Shown: in pieces, positions 8,998 through 18,304 of the stretch
Numbering within the stretch: the first letter of the stretch is position 1
Layout of the letters: each line of letters starts with the position of its first letter
Virus record (IMG/VR): IMGVR_UViG_3300033153_006650
Location: 1-47,752 of that record
Length of the DNA: 47,752 nt
DNA from: a virus
Reading direction: 5' to 3' (one strand)
Notes under the pieces: model-generated
The model's input: the letters and a program-made list of their open reading frames with translations, nothing else
What the model was told of the DNA's origin: nothing
Database searches by the model: none
Position numbers and translations under genes: made by a program

Positions 8998-9353
8998 TGG
9001 TCAGGGCTGAGACTTACACCGATATTGGTGGGACAGTTGCAACTGTCAAGGAGATGACCGCCGGGGATGTTGTCCAGCTTATGCGTTTGGATGCACGGTT
9101 ACAGGGTTTGCAAATGGCTGACCTTGTAACCGGCAAACATCCAGAGCTTGACAGCATCATTAAAAGTTGCCTTGTGCTTCCTGATGGGCTGAGTCTTGAG
9201 GATGTACCGGCAAGTAAATTCCTTGATTTGATAGCTGCTTTCAAGGACTTGGGTGGTAACTCTGATTTTTTTCAAATGGCCGGGCTGGTAAACGTCCTGC
9301 TCGGCTTGCACGACGCGGTAAAAAATCAGCAGAGCGAAGCATTAACAACATAA
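8997..9353 (+). CDS. Tail assembly chaperone, short form (G-like)
   Basis: A 118-residue mostly helical protein that precedes the tape measure gene. It is the zero-frame product of a chaperone pair; in lambda-like phages the short form G and the frameshifted form GT coat the tape measure before tube polymerisation. The gene ends with TAA at 9351-9353, but an open -1 frame continues to 9454 (see the frameshift entry). Confidence 0.8.
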   Translation: MVRAETYTDIGGTVATVKEMTAGDVVQLMRLDARLQGLQMADLVTGKHPELDSIIKSCLVLPDGLSLEDVPASKFLDLIAAFKDLGGNSDFFQMAGLVNVLLGLHDAVKNQQSEALTT

Positions 9354-9454
9354 CAAACGGTATTGTTTATCTGTTGCAGGCTGGACACCGTGACCCGGCA
9401 GGGTATGGCTGGAGCTTTTTTTTAATCTGTTTGAAGGCGTTGAATAATGGCTAA
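8997..9454 (+). CDS. Tail assembly chaperone, long form (G-T, -1 frameshift product)
   Basis: Predicted fusion of about 152 residues: G residues to Lys109-Asn110, then a -1 shift. The added frame runs from 9326 to the TAA at 9452-9454, with no stop. It encodes about 42 residues including NGIVYLLQAGHRDPAGYGW and a hydrophobic FFLICLKAL helix. Such a Gly-Tyr-Trp-rich T extension is typical, and it ends over the ATG of the tape measure gene, as in other siphophages. Ribosomal frameshifting is inferred from gene order and the slippery site. Confidence 0.8.
9320..9326 (+). promoter_or_regulatory. Slippery heptamer for -1 frameshift
   Basis: AAAAAAT read as A-AAA-AAT in the zero frame, so both tRNAs can re-pair after slipping one base back. 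It lies 27 nt before the zero-frame stop, inside the only region where the -1 frame stays open to 9454. Confidence 0.78.
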
Positions 9455-12449
9455 AGAAGATCTACAATTTGTTATATCTGTTGACTCTGATGGAGTTGCC
9501 AAAGGTGTCAAAAGATCAAAAACAGCTTTTGATGATCTAGAGAAGTCTGCAAAAAAGGCAGCAAAAACACTGACAAAAGGGCAAAGAGATGCACAAGTAG
9601 AACTTGAAAAATCAAGAAGAGCTTACGAAAAACTAAAAAAGTCCGGGACAGCGTCTTCTGATGCTTTAATGAAAGCAAAAATGCGTGTAGTTCGCGCTAG
9701 TAAATTACTGAATAAAGAACTGAAAGGGACTACAAAAGAATTACGGAAAACCGGAGCGGCTGCAAGATCAGCAGGTAGTGGTTTTTCTGCAATGGCTGCT
9801 CCCTTGTCGGCGGTAGTTGCCGGCATGGCGGCGCTTGTTGCATCCATGGACGCGCTAAAGGCGTTTGCTGGCTTTGACGATACCATGCGACAGGTGGGAG
9901 CGGTAACAAATGCGACCGCTCAAGAAATGGCAGATTTAACTGCCATAGCCAAGGAGATGGGTGAAAAAACGCGCTTTTCAGCAGTTGAAGCATCAGAAGG
10001 GCTCAAGTTCATGGGTATGGCTGGTTTTACCGCTCAACAGCAGATTACAGCCCTACCCGGCGTGTTAAACCTTGCGGCGGCAGGTGCGATGGACTTGGGG
10101 GAAGCTGCCGACATTGCTACAAATATCTTGACTGGTTATGGAAAGGAAGTTTCCGACCTTGCAGAAGTAAACGACATTCTGTCAAAAACTTTTACCTCTT
10201 CAAACACCTCCCTCCAGGAATTAGGCTACGCTTTTACCTATGTAGGCCCTGTTGCCAAGTCGGCAGGCTATGCGATGACCGAAACAGCGGCGGCCTTGGC
10301 TGTTTTTGCTAATGCAGGTTACAAAGGGGAGATGGGCGGTACTGCTCTCAGGGGCGCTATTGTTCGGTTACTTGATCCGGTACCCAAGGCGGCCTCAGCC
10401 ATTGCAGAGCTTGGCTTGCAGGTAAAGGATAGCAGCGGCAAAATGCGGCCAATGACCGAAATTATGAAAGACCTCGGGACGGCTGGAGCCGATACCGAAC
10501 AAATCATAAAAATCTTTGGTATGCGGGCGGGGCCTGCTATGGCATCAGCTATCGGGCAGGGTACCGAGGCCATTGACGGCATGGTTGCAAAAATTGAGGA
10601 TTACAAGGGCACCACAGACCGTATCGCCACAGAGATGGAAGCCGGGATAGGTGGACTGCTCAGGGCGTTGAAATCTGCTTTTGAATCCGTCAAACTTGCG
10701 GCGGGAGAATCTATATCCAAAGAATTAGGTGATAATGTTCAGGAACTTACAACCTATCTCCGTGAGAATGGCGATGAAGTGGCGGACTTTGCCAAAGATT
10801 TTGCAAAGTTAATCGGATTAATGATTGACGGTGGGGTTGTTGTTGCCGATTTTATTACCAGTAACAAAGATTTAATAATTGCAATTGCTGCGGTAACAGC
10901 AGGAACCAAAGCATACGGAATAGCGCTTGGAACAACAATCAAGCTCCAGAAATTAGGGATATTATCAACAGCATCTTTAAGCAAGCACATGGGCAAAGCT
11001 GGGCTTGCCGGATCTTTGATTTTTACCACTATGCAGTTGATAAATCTTACCAAAGAAATAAATGGCTGGAGAGAGGCAACAAATCAGGCAAAAGGCGCGA
11101 CAGAACGAGCAGAGGAAGCAGAAAAAGCATTAAACAGAACATGGGCAGAAAGGTCAAGAATTGCAGGCGTGACAATCACAGATGTAAAAAGCATGAACCA
11201 GGCCATAGCCGACGGTTTGATACATAAAAACAAAGAGACAGGCGCATGGGTAAAAGGAGCAGCGGCGCAAACATCAGCAGTCAAAGCCCTGTCAGACGCA
11301 AAAAAACAGGCACTACAGGAAGATTCAAACTATTTTAGCACATCAATAGCAGACAGTTACAAAGCCATACCAGCGGCCACCGGCAAGGCGTTAGCAGAGT
11401 CACAAACACTATGGGATAGCTACACAAAAGAGATCCTTTCGCTCCAAGATAAAATAATCAATAAAGAGCGTTCCCTTGCTGAACAGTTGCGGGATATCGG
11501 GCGCGAGGGCATGTCCAATATCGGCGCGTGGCGCGACCGTCGGGCAGAGGCCAACGAGTACGCAGCAGCGGCAAAGAAAGCAGCAAAAGCAGGAGATGAA
11601 GAGGAAGCCATTAGATTATCACAAGCCGCTCAAGAAGCGTATGGCGACCTGATAACAGAGATTAAAGATGGCGAAAAAACCTTAGTTTCCAAGGCCAGCA
11701 GCAGCGAATATGCCGCGAAGAAAATTGAAGAGCAGGGCAAACTTGAGATTGCTATGCTCAAGGCGATAAAAGCAGAAAAAGAAGCAATTGCAGATCTTGA
11801 AAACGAAAAAGCCGGGTTTATTCTTGGCGACCAATACACAGAAGCCGGTGAAAAAGCTAAAGAATTAAACGACCAGGCCAAAGAATTTAACGCCTTGATA
11901 GCAGAGTCAGGCACGGAGTGGGGCAAAGTCTGGGAACTGATGGAGACATCAGCGGAGGCCGCTATTGACGCTACTGAGCAACGGCTTGTAAAACTTACAG
12001 CCGACAGGAGCGTTACAGTCTACGTTAATGAGGTTGTACAGCGGGCAGACGGCGGACTTGCTCAAGGATTTGCAACCGGCGGTTCTCCAGCTTTCAGGCG
12101 TGCCAGTGGTGCAGTAAATTGGGGCGCTTATGGTGTTGATAAAGTCCCGGCAATGCTTACCCGCAATGAGTACGTTTTAAAAGAGTCTTCTGTCAGAGCA
12201 GGCGGGGTTGATCTTGCCAGCGCGCATAACCGTGGAGATTGGGCAGGCATGGCCAGCATATTATCAACACGGCTCAACATACCATCCATGGACGGCATAG
12301 GACAGCAGACTGGCCAGACCATAACGAGACGGCTCGTTATTGATGATAAGCAAACCGGACAACAAATGGCGGTACATGGAAGCCGGGTCGATTTGGACGG
12401 GTTGGAAAAATTAATGGCCAGGCGGCATAAATACAGGAGTGCAAGTTGA
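9447..12449 (+). CDS. Tail tape measure protein, TP901 core
   Basis: A 1000-residue protein that sets tail length. Order: basic coiled-coil N-terminus (1-110), hydrophobic Ala-rich segment (about 115-140), TP901-type core (about 150-340, with TNATAQEMADLTAIAKEMGEK-like text beginning at about 153), a hydrophobic patch near 485-540, a long Lys/Glu/Ala coiled coil (about 680-830) and a C-terminal GG-rich part with MLTRNEYVLKESSVR. A tape of this length would predict a tail in the normal siphovirus range. The ATG overlaps the T frame. Confidence 0.92.
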   Translation: MAKEDLQFVISVDSDGVAKGVKRSKTAFDDLEKSAKKAAKTLTKGQRDAQVELEKSRRAYEKLKKSGTASSDALMKAKMRVVRASKLLNKELKGTTKELRKTGAAARSAGSGFSAMAAPLSAVVAGMAALVASMDALKAFAGFDDTMRQVGAVTNATAQEMADLTAIAKEMGEKTRFSAVEASEGLKFMGMAGFTAQQQITALPGVLNLAAAGAMDLGEAADIATNILTGYGKEVSDLAEVNDILSKTFTSSNTSLQELGYAFTYVGPVAKSAGYAMTETAAALAVFANAGYKGEMGGTALRGAIVRLLDPVPKAASAIAELGLQVKDSSGKMRPMTEIMKDLGTAGADTEQIIKIFGMRAGPAMASAIGQGTEAIDGMVAKIEDYKGTTDRIATEMEAGIGGLLRALKSAFESVKLAAGESISKELGDNVQELTTYLRENGDEVADFAKDFAKLIGLMIDGGVVVADFITSNKDLIIAIAAVTAGTKAYGIALGTTIKLQKLGILSTASLSKHMGKAGLAGSLIFTTMQLINLTKEINGWREATNQAKGATERAEEAEKALNRTWAERSRIAGVTITDVKSMNQAIADGLIHKNKETGAWVKGAAAQTSAVKALSDAKKQALQEDSNYFSTSIADSYKAIPAATGKALAESQTLWDSYTKEILSLQDKIINKERSLAEQLRDIGREGMSNIGAWRDRRAEANEYAAAAKKAAKAGDEEEAIRLSQAAQEAYGDLITEIKDGEKTLVSKASSSEYAAKKIEEQGKLEIAMLKAIKAEKEAIADLENEKAGFILGDQYTEAGEKAKELNDQAKEFNALIAESGTEWGKVWELMETSAEAAIDATEQRLVKLTADRSVTVYVNEVVQRADGGLAQGFATGGSPAFRRASGAVNWGAYGVDKVPAMLTRNEYVLKESSVRAGGVDLASAHNRGDWAGMASILSTRLNIPSMDGIGQQTGQTITRRLVIDDKQTGQQMAVHGSRVDLDGLEKLMARRHKYRSAS

Positions 12450-12838
12450 CTATCTCACTCGGTGGCGTTGATCTTGACGATGATTTACAACTGGACGGTG
12501 ATCTTGCACCCGCCGGGATAGTGTCAGGCATTAAGCAGACATTTGGCAGGGTGGTGGTGGTGACTACTCCTAAAACATCAGGTAATGAACTAATTTTATC
12601 TGCTTCTGGATCAGGAGAGAAATTTTATGGCGCCTTTACCCGTTCACAGGTGCGGCTATTGGCAGATTTACGAGACGCGGGGGCGGGGGTAGCGTTGGTA
12701 CATCCCAAATACTCCGGCTCTGTTTTTATGCCTGCTGACTGCTTGGATGGATTAACGCCTTACGATGGAGAGCAGGGGGTAGTTGATCCGCCGGAGACAG
12801 AAGAGCTTATAGGTTCTATCCGTTTAATTAAATTATAA
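12446..12838 (+). CDS. Minor tail protein of unknown function
   Basis: A 130-residue protein starting at TTG 12446; TTGA overlaps the tape measure stop and an AGGAG lies 8-13 nt upstream. Acidic N-terminus (GGVDLDDDLQLDGDL), then beta-rich text. Position right after the tape measure is that of a distal tail or tail-tip subunit, but no diagnostic motif is visible. Confidence 0.65.
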   Translation: MTISLGGVDLDDDLQLDGDLAPAGIVSGIKQTFGRVVVVTTPKTSGNELILSASGSGEKFYGAFTRSQVRLLADLRDAGAGVALVHPKYSGSVFMPADCLDGLTPYDGEQGVVDPPETEELIGSIRLIKL

Positions 12839-12853
12839 AATACAGGTTAAATT

Positions 12854-13870
12854 ATGACAATAGTTAGCGCTGAATTATACGCTCAAAAATCAAAAGTTGT
12901 TGCCAACGATGCCACAAACGGCGGACGAATGTCGGAAAACCGGATCGTAACCAATGTTGACGAAAACGTATTCCCGGTGATCTTCAGCCAGCAGTTGCTT
13001 GACGGGATCGACTACGACCGCAAACTTTTTTGGTGGGTTCGGAACGATGACGATCTGTCGTTGCAATACGCATTCCAGCGCCTGTATGATATCCTGTCAA
13101 CCGAGGCTTATGCCTATTTTTGGTTAGGTACTGCACGGGATACCATGGCGGATTATGCAACCAATACCGAGACAAAGTATGGTGTTGGGCGGCTGAAAAC
13201 AGACATTGCAGCAAGTGCTACGGTGTTGACCGTAACGGTACCCCATGCGGATCTGGCAAGTGGTACTCATGCTATTTATGCAGCCGGAACCCTTGTGGCA
13301 ATCACTGACAAAGAAACATATCTTTCCGGCACAGGCAATGTGGAATTGAGAGAGATAGACTCAATCGACTCTGTATCAGGCATGGACGTTACAATGACTC
13401 TGACAGTCGCACTTGCCAACGCATACACCGAGGCGGCGCCGACTAAAATACAATCATACCCGGCAAAAGCGACCATCGGAACCAGCGTTGATAACGTGGT
13501 TAAAACCGGAATCGGCACCACCACATTTGACGAAAACGCGGTTACCCTGGATAATATTGGCACAAGGGAGCAGACAATCACGTTTGAAATGTTGGACGCT
13601 ACCAATTTTACCGCAACATCTGATGATCCTGATATCACACTGGCAGCCGGTGTAATCAGCTCTGATTATGCGCCAAATCATCCAACTGAAGCAAAACCAT
13701 ATTTTACAATTCCAGCCGGAACAATAGCCGGTTCGCCTGTTGTCGGTGATACATTCAGTTTCCAAACCCATGCCGCAACCGTAGCTATTTGGGAGCATTT
13801 GGAAGTACCGGCGGCCACATCTGCCGGGTTGACCTCATTAACAATGGTCAACAGTGGTGAGTCTGCATAA
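12854..13870 (+). CDS. Tail-tip structural protein, unknown family
   Basis: A 338-residue protein. The N-terminal half contains aromatic-rich text (DRKLFWWVRNDDDLSLQYAF) and the C-terminal half is Thr/Ala-rich with Ig-like beta character (TREQTITFEML, DPDITLAAG). No signal peptide or membrane helix. It precedes the AKY paralogue genes and shares their TAATG overlap, so it belongs to the same late tail operon. Function not recognised. Confidence 0.65.
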   Translation: MTIVSAELYAQKSKVVANDATNGGRMSENRIVTNVDENVFPVIFSQQLLDGIDYDRKLFWWVRNDDDLSLQYAFQRLYDILSTEAYAYFWLGTARDTMADYATNTETKYGVGRLKTDIAASATVLTVTVPHADLASGTHAIYAAGTLVAITDKETYLSGTGNVELREIDSIDSVSGMDVTMTLTVALANAYTEAAPTKIQSYPAKATIGTSVDNVVKTGIGTTTFDENAVTLDNIGTREQTITFEMLDATNFTATSDDPDITLAAGVISSDYAPNHPTEAKPYFTIPAGTIAGSPVVGDTFSFQTHAATVAIWEHLEVPAATSAGLTSLTMVNSGESA

Positions 13871-14685
13871 TGCCAACTCTGGCCGCGAAATATAGCAGGC
13901 CGGAACTTGACGGCACAGAGGAACCATGTGTTGCTCTGTCTCAATCAACATCAAGTCCATGCAGTACTGATGCCGATTTGCTGGCCGCTCTGATTGCATT
14001 GATTACCGGCCAGCCGTTGCCGGAATTCGCAGAGGGCGGCGGAACCTATACCACAAAGATCAAAGCTCAATCCACAGTAAGCAGTTATCAACTCCACGTC
14101 ACCCATGGCACGCTGGGAGACAGACAAACATTTACCGAGAATAAAACAGAGCTGGTGTCCGTTACCGGCGCCGACTGGACAGTAGAGGGTGTTGATATGT
14201 CTGGCCGGTTTGAACTTGAATTTGACAATCTGGTTCTGGCCTCTTTTGTTGGTGATGTTTTCGACGCCGACGGTAACCCGATCCCGCCACCACATGTTTC
14301 AATCTCTGGAAATTTCCTTGTCTTTGATCCCGCCTGCATCGGCACCTTGAGTGTGACCTACCAGGCCACATGGGATGAGTACACCCTTGATATTGACGGG
14401 CGGGAGGATGAGCCGGAAAACAACTATCAATCCACAGTTTATGCAGAATCAGAATGCGGTAATATTGACTCCACGCCGGTGGCAATCCCTGATTGTGTCC
14501 AAGCCGGTTGGAACAGCCAATATCCATGGGACAACCCGTTTGACGACGACTCAGCAGAGGTTGACCCCGTACCGGATGCAGATCCAGTGGACGCTAACTT
14601 GTCATGGGAATATTGCAGCCCTCATAAATTAATTAGCGCATCCCCTGCAGGGTTGGTTGATGCAGACAGCAACTATCCAGGATGA
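13870..14685 (+). CDS. Tail protein, AKY paralogue 1
   Basis: A 271-residue acidic, beta-rich protein starting MPTLAAKYSRPELDG. The start resembles those of the proteins at 14682 and 18305 (pattern M-x-T-L-x-A-K-Y, then a short helix rich in Leu and Ala near 35-50). The middle carries an Ig-like or fibre-like stretch (TLSVTYQATWDEYTLDIDG), and several cysteines occur late. Likely tail-tip or appendage component; no named family recognised. Confidence 0.65.
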   Translation: MPTLAAKYSRPELDGTEEPCVALSQSTSSPCSTDADLLAALIALITGQPLPEFAEGGGTYTTKIKAQSTVSSYQLHVTHGTLGDRQTFTENKTELVSVTGADWTVEGVDMSGRFELEFDNLVLASFVGDVFDADGNPIPPPHVSISGNFLVFDPACIGTLSVTYQATWDEYTLDIDGREDEPENNYQSTVYAESECGNIDSTPVAIPDCVQAGWNSQYPWDNPFDDDSAEVDPVPDADPVDANLSWEYCSPHKLISASPAGLVDADSNYPG

Positions 14686-15479
14686 CAACTCTACAGGCAA
14701 AATACAGCAGTGATGCAGTGGCAGGCGATACCCAGTGGGTCAACCTTGAGCAAGACGGCATCCCGCCGGGACACGAACAGGCGACCATGGCCGACCTGTC
14801 AGAAATGCTTGCCGCAACCATGTATGGTCAATCTGCTTTCACCGCTTTTTCCACCTGCCCTGTTATCCGTTCAGCAGCAGCCGGTGGCGGGGCGGTGGCC
14901 TCTTATGACGCTACTGTATTAGTTCACACCTCTAAAAATCTGGATTACTCATTTGATGCAGGTGGCAGGGCTACCCGTGTACAGCGTGGGGTGATTATCG
15001 ACAAATCTGAGTCCATAGATATTGACTATCGCAAAACCATAGAACTTGGCTGGCAACCTGCAACAATCAGCACGTTTTTTGAATCTCAAGTTTACAGCCA
15101 ATCAGCAGGCCATGCCACTCCACCGGATATTGAGCAGGACAATGGTTTTTTGTATTTATCCGATGCAGTGTGGGGCATACTGAGAGCAAACGGAACAGCC
15201 CTTGTTGATGCCTGGACGGTAACAATCACCCATGAATTAGGCACAAAATGGAGCGATACCGTAACCGTAACCGTCAAATGGAACGACGGCAAAGACGAGA
15301 AAACGCTTGATTTAAAATTGCCTGTTTGTGTTGAAGATGCTTTTAACGAGTGTGCCGGGATTGGTGACCTTCCCGGTGGTGGCGGCGGTGGATATTGGGA
15401 AAATATCAATCTAAACAGCACGCCGGTAACCGTCTATTATAATGATTGCTCAGGCGATATTTTGAGGGTTGACACATAA
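14682..15479 (+). CDS. Tail protein, AKY paralogue 2
   Basis: A 265-residue protein starting MTTLQAKYSSDAVAG, coupled to paralogue 1 by ATGA. The C-terminal part has Cys residues in KLPVCVEDAFNECAG and a Gly-rich turn, then ends CSGDILRVDT. Alignment by eye with the neighbour shows conserved N-terminal text and similar length, so tandem duplication is likely. It is the last tail gene before the inserted transcription unit. Confidence 0.65.
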   Translation: MTTLQAKYSSDAVAGDTQWVNLEQDGIPPGHEQATMADLSEMLAATMYGQSAFTAFSTCPVIRSAAAGGGAVASYDATVLVHTSKNLDYSFDAGGRATRVQRGVIIDKSESIDIDYRKTIELGWQPATISTFFESQVYSQSAGHATPPDIEQDNGFLYLSDAVWGILRANGTALVDAWTVTITHELGTKWSDTVTVTVKWNDGKDEKTLDLKLPVCVEDAFNECAGIGDLPGGGGGGYWENINLNSTPVTVYYNDCSGDILRVDT

Positions 15480-15480
15480 A

Positions 15481-15533
15481 ACGAATAGACTTGAGACACA
15501 GTTGTTGACAAAGTAAAAAAAATGTAATAGTAT
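15481..15533 (+). promoter_or_regulatory. Sigma70-type promoter with upstream box
   Basis: TTGACA (15505-15510), 17-nt spacer, TAGTAT (15528-15533). The 14-nt box ACGAATAGACTTGA (15481-15494) sits 10 nt before the -35. The same box, one base different, lies 10 nt before the -35 at 45157. It should start RNA near 15541, just before the structured RNA and the helicase-methyltransferase gene. Confidence 0.75.
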
Positions 15534-15540
15534 TTAGGTA

Positions 15541-15648
15541 TAAGAGCTTTCTGGCAAGAGCATTTTTTACGGTAGGCGTAAATCAGTTACCCACCTCACA
15601 CCGTGAGAGGCTTGCCAGCTTGGGGTAACTGATTTACGCCTTTTTTTT
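15541..15648 (+). ncRNA. Structured small RNA, copy 1 (pseudoknot-like, self-terminating)
   Basis: Arm order A-B-A'-B'. A is CTGGCAAG (15551-15558) and A' is CTTGCCAG (15611-15618). B is GGCGTAAATCAGTTACCC (15575-15592) and B' is its perfect 18-nt complement (15623-15640), followed by eight T (15641-15648). A small CTCAC-ACC-GTGAG hairpin lies between B and A'. A and A' flank B, so the two stems cross, as in a pseudoknot or a switch. It starts with AGCTTTCT after the promoter, like copy 2 at 33834-33938. It may be a free RNA of about 105 nt, a leader attenuator, or both. Confidence 0.7.
15575..15648 (+). terminator. Intrinsic terminator ahead of the helicase-methyltransferase gene
   Basis: Perfect 18-bp stem ending at 15640 with T8 directly after. 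It stands between the promoter and the coding start at 15659, so full-length mRNA needs read-through. The gene's GGAG ribosome-binding site (15649-15652) follows the T-run immediately. Confidence 0.85.
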
Positions 15649-15658
15649 GGAGTTTATT

Positions 15659-17941
15659 ATGGGAAATTATGAACAATTTATCAAATCAAAAGTTGTTAAA
15701 TTAGTAGATGCAGGGTTTCAAACGGTAATTCCATTTAACAATAATCTGTTTGATTTCCAGGTTGATATTGTTGATTGGTGTTTACAGCGTGGCAGGTCGG
15801 CTATATTTGCAGATTGCGGATTAGGCAAAACATTAATGCAACTGGAATGGGCAAATCACGTCCATCAATATACAGGTAAACCTGTATTAATATTGGCGCC
15901 GTTGGCTGTTGCATCGCAGACACAACAGGAAGGCGTAAAGTTTGGAATTGATGTTAAAGTTTGCGAGTCATCTGATGATGTTGTAAATGGTATCAATATT
16001 ACAAATTATCAAAAGTTAGCAAAATTTAACACTACTGATTTTTCAGGGATAGTTCTTGATGAATCAAGCATTATCAAGTCATTTATGGGCAAGATTAAAC
16101 AGCAAATTGAAGCCTGTTTTTTGCATACTCCGTACAAGTTGTTTTGCACTGCAACACCGGCACCAAATGACCACATGGAATTAGGCAACCACGCGCAACT
16201 GTTGGGAGTAATGCCAAGCAACGAAATGTTAGCAAGATGGTTTATAAATGACACTTCCTGTTTTGGAAATTACCGGGTAAAAAAACATGCGGTTGCTGAT
16301 TTTTGGCAATGGGTATCTTCATGGGCATGTTGTATTTCTAATCCTGCCGACCTTGGATACAATCAACAATCTTTTGAATTGCCTGAGTTGATAGAGCATA
16401 ACGTCATAATTGAAACTGACCTGCAAAACCATGAAAAGGGATTGCTTTTTGACGTTGAGTCTTTATCCGCTACCAATTTGCACAAACAGCTACGCAAAAC
16501 AGCTACAATCAGGGCTGAAAAAACAGCAGATTTAATTGGGTGGAGTGATGAGCCGTGGTTGATTTGGTGCAATACAAACTATGAGGCCGACGCTTTAAAA
16601 AAAGCGATTCCGGGGGCTGTTGAGGTTCGTGGATCAGATAAAAATGAAGTGAAGGAAAAGCGTTTACTTGGCTTTTCCAATGGCGATTTTAAAGTACTGA
16701 TAACTAAATCAAAAATTGCAGGGTTCGGAATGAACTGGCAGCATTGCTGCAACGTAGTGTTTACAGGGCTTTCTTACTCATACGAGAGTTATTACCAAGC
16801 GTTGCGTAGGTGTTGGAGGTTCGGGCAGGAAAACACAGTAAATAGCTATATAGTTTTAGCTGATAAAGAAAAAGGGATACTGCAAAACGTCAACAGGAAA
16901 AAAGAAGGTCATATTGAGATGGGTAATAATATGTTGACCTTAACCACATTCGCAAACACAGAAAGGAGAACGTTGAAAATGGGATACAATCATATAACAG
17001 AGTCGGGTAAGAACTTTACCATTCACAATGGCGATTCCTGCGATATTATCAAGACCGTTGATGATAATTCAATTGATTTTTCCATTTACAGCCCGCCTTT
17101 TTCCAGCCTGTACATTTACTCTGATTCAATTCGAGATATGGGAAACTGCAAAGATGATCAGGAATTTTTTGAACATTACTCATATTTGGTCAAAGAGTTA
17201 TTTAAGAAAACACGTCCTGGCCGGTTGTCAGCAGTACATTGTAAAAACCTTGTCTATTATAAAGGGCAACGCGGCACGGCTGGATTGCGTGACTTTCGAG
17301 GCGAAATAATCAAAACCCATATTGATGCCGGTTGGGATTATCACTCAGAGATTACAATCTGGAAAGACCCTGTAACAGAAATGCAGCGAACAAAGGCGCA
17401 TGGGCTGTTACACAGGCAAACTTGCAGAGACACCACATTCAGCCGTCAAGGCTTGCCTGATTATCTTGTGATTTTCCGCAAGTGGGCAAAAGATGAAGAG
17501 TCACAGGAGATGGTAAATCCTGTCAATGTTGATCAGGATCAAGTACGGTTTCAGCATTACCGGGGGGTAGACGGGCCGACTGATTGGCGTGATGCCAGAG
17601 ACGCATCTATCCAGGTATGGCAACGATACGCAAGTCCTGTGTGGATGGATATTAACCAGACAGACGTTTTAAATAAAATTGAGGCAAGGGCAGGAAAAGA
17701 TGAAAAACATATATGTCCTTTGCAGCTCGGTGTTATTTCCAGGGCTATCCATCTATGGACAAATGAGGGCGATACGGTTTTTACACCTTTCCTTGGTATT
17801 GGGTCAGAACTTTATGAATCGCTAAAATTGAATCGTAAGGGCATTGGAGTTGAGCTGAAACCTGAATATTTCAGGAAAGCATTAAAAAACTTACTATCAA
17901 TTGAGAATGCACCCGTTCAACTTGGATTATTTGGAGACTGA
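15659..17941 (+). CDS. SNF2-type helicase fused to a DNA methyltransferase
   Basis: A 760-residue two-domain enzyme. Residues 1 to about 440 are an SF2/SNF2 ATPase: Walker A DCGLGKT (about 52-58), VLDESS (about 131), TATPAP, and the motif VI region QALRRCWRFGQ. Residues about 445-760 are an amino-methyltransferase of the N4/N6 type: motif IV SPPF (about 478) and a late motif I-like FTPFLGIGSE (about 711), the permuted beta order. It probably methylates phage DNA at adenine N6 or cytosine N4. ATG 15659 with GGAG upstream is preferred over TTG 15647. The gene lies in a unit inserted inside the tail region. Confidence 0.88.
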   Translation: MGNYEQFIKSKVVKLVDAGFQTVIPFNNNLFDFQVDIVDWCLQRGRSAIFADCGLGKTLMQLEWANHVHQYTGKPVLILAPLAVASQTQQEGVKFGIDVKVCESSDDVVNGINITNYQKLAKFNTTDFSGIVLDESSIIKSFMGKIKQQIEACFLHTPYKLFCTATPAPNDHMELGNHAQLLGVMPSNEMLARWFINDTSCFGNYRVKKHAVADFWQWVSSWACCISNPADLGYNQQSFELPELIEHNVIIETDLQNHEKGLLFDVESLSATNLHKQLRKTATIRAEKTADLIGWSDEPWLIWCNTNYEADALKKAIPGAVEVRGSDKNEVKEKRLLGFSNGDFKVLITKSKIAGFGMNWQHCCNVVFTGLSYSYESYYQALRRCWRFGQENTVNSYIVLADKEKGILQNVNRKKEGHIEMGNNMLTLTTFANTERRTLKMGYNHITESGKNFTIHNGDSCDIIKTVDDNSIDFSIYSPPFSSLYIYSDSIRDMGNCKDDQEFFEHYSYLVKELFKKTRPGRLSAVHCKNLVYYKGQRGTAGLRDFRGEIIKTHIDAGWDYHSEITIWKDPVTEMQRTKAHGLLHRQTCRDTTFSRQGLPDYLVIFRKWAKDEESQEMVNPVNVDQDQVRFQHYRGVDGPTDWRDARDASIQVWQRYASPVWMDINQTDVLNKIEARAGKDEKHICPLQLGVISRAIHLWTNEGDTVFTPFLGIGSELYESLKLNRKGIGVELKPEYFRKALKNLLSIENAPVQLGLFGD

Positions 17942-17942
17942 T

Positions 17943-18275
17943 ATGAGTAAAAAACTAGTATACATTGCCAGCCCTTATACGGCTGGCAACCAGGAAGAAA
18001 ATGTCTTGCGACAGATCAAAGCAGCAAACAAAATTATTGATTTAGGCCATATCCCAGTATGGCCGCTATCAAGCCATTATCTGCATTTAGATCAGCCACG
18101 ACCGTATCAAGAGTGGCTTGACATTGACATTGAGTTGCTATCTCGGTGTGATGCTCTGGTAAGGTTACAGGGTAGGAGTCACGGGGCGGACATGGAATGT
18201 AAAGCAGCATCGGGCAATATACCTATTTTTTATAGCCTGAATGCCTTGGATAAGAATATAAATGATGTGTTGTAA
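17943..18275 (+). CDS. Nucleoside 2-deoxyribosyltransferase-like protein (DUF4406 type)
   Basis: A 110-residue protein starting MSKKLVYIASPYTAG. The N-terminal strand plus ASPY and the later RCDALVRLQG and S-x-G-A-D-M-E segments match the small deoxyribosyltransferase-like family. Members act on nucleosides or deoxynucleoside monophosphates, and phages use relatives in nucleotide salvage or base modification. It starts 1 nt after the helicase-methyltransferase stop, so the two are co-transcribed. The exact substrate cannot be told. Confidence 0.75.
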   Translation: MSKKLVYIASPYTAGNQEENVLRQIKAANKIIDLGHIPVWPLSSHYLHLDQPRPYQEWLDIDIELLSRCDALVRLQGRSHGADMECKAASGNIPIFYSLNALDKNINDVL

Positions 18276-18304
18276 GCACGTCCAAATAGCAGTATAAGGA
18301 ATAC

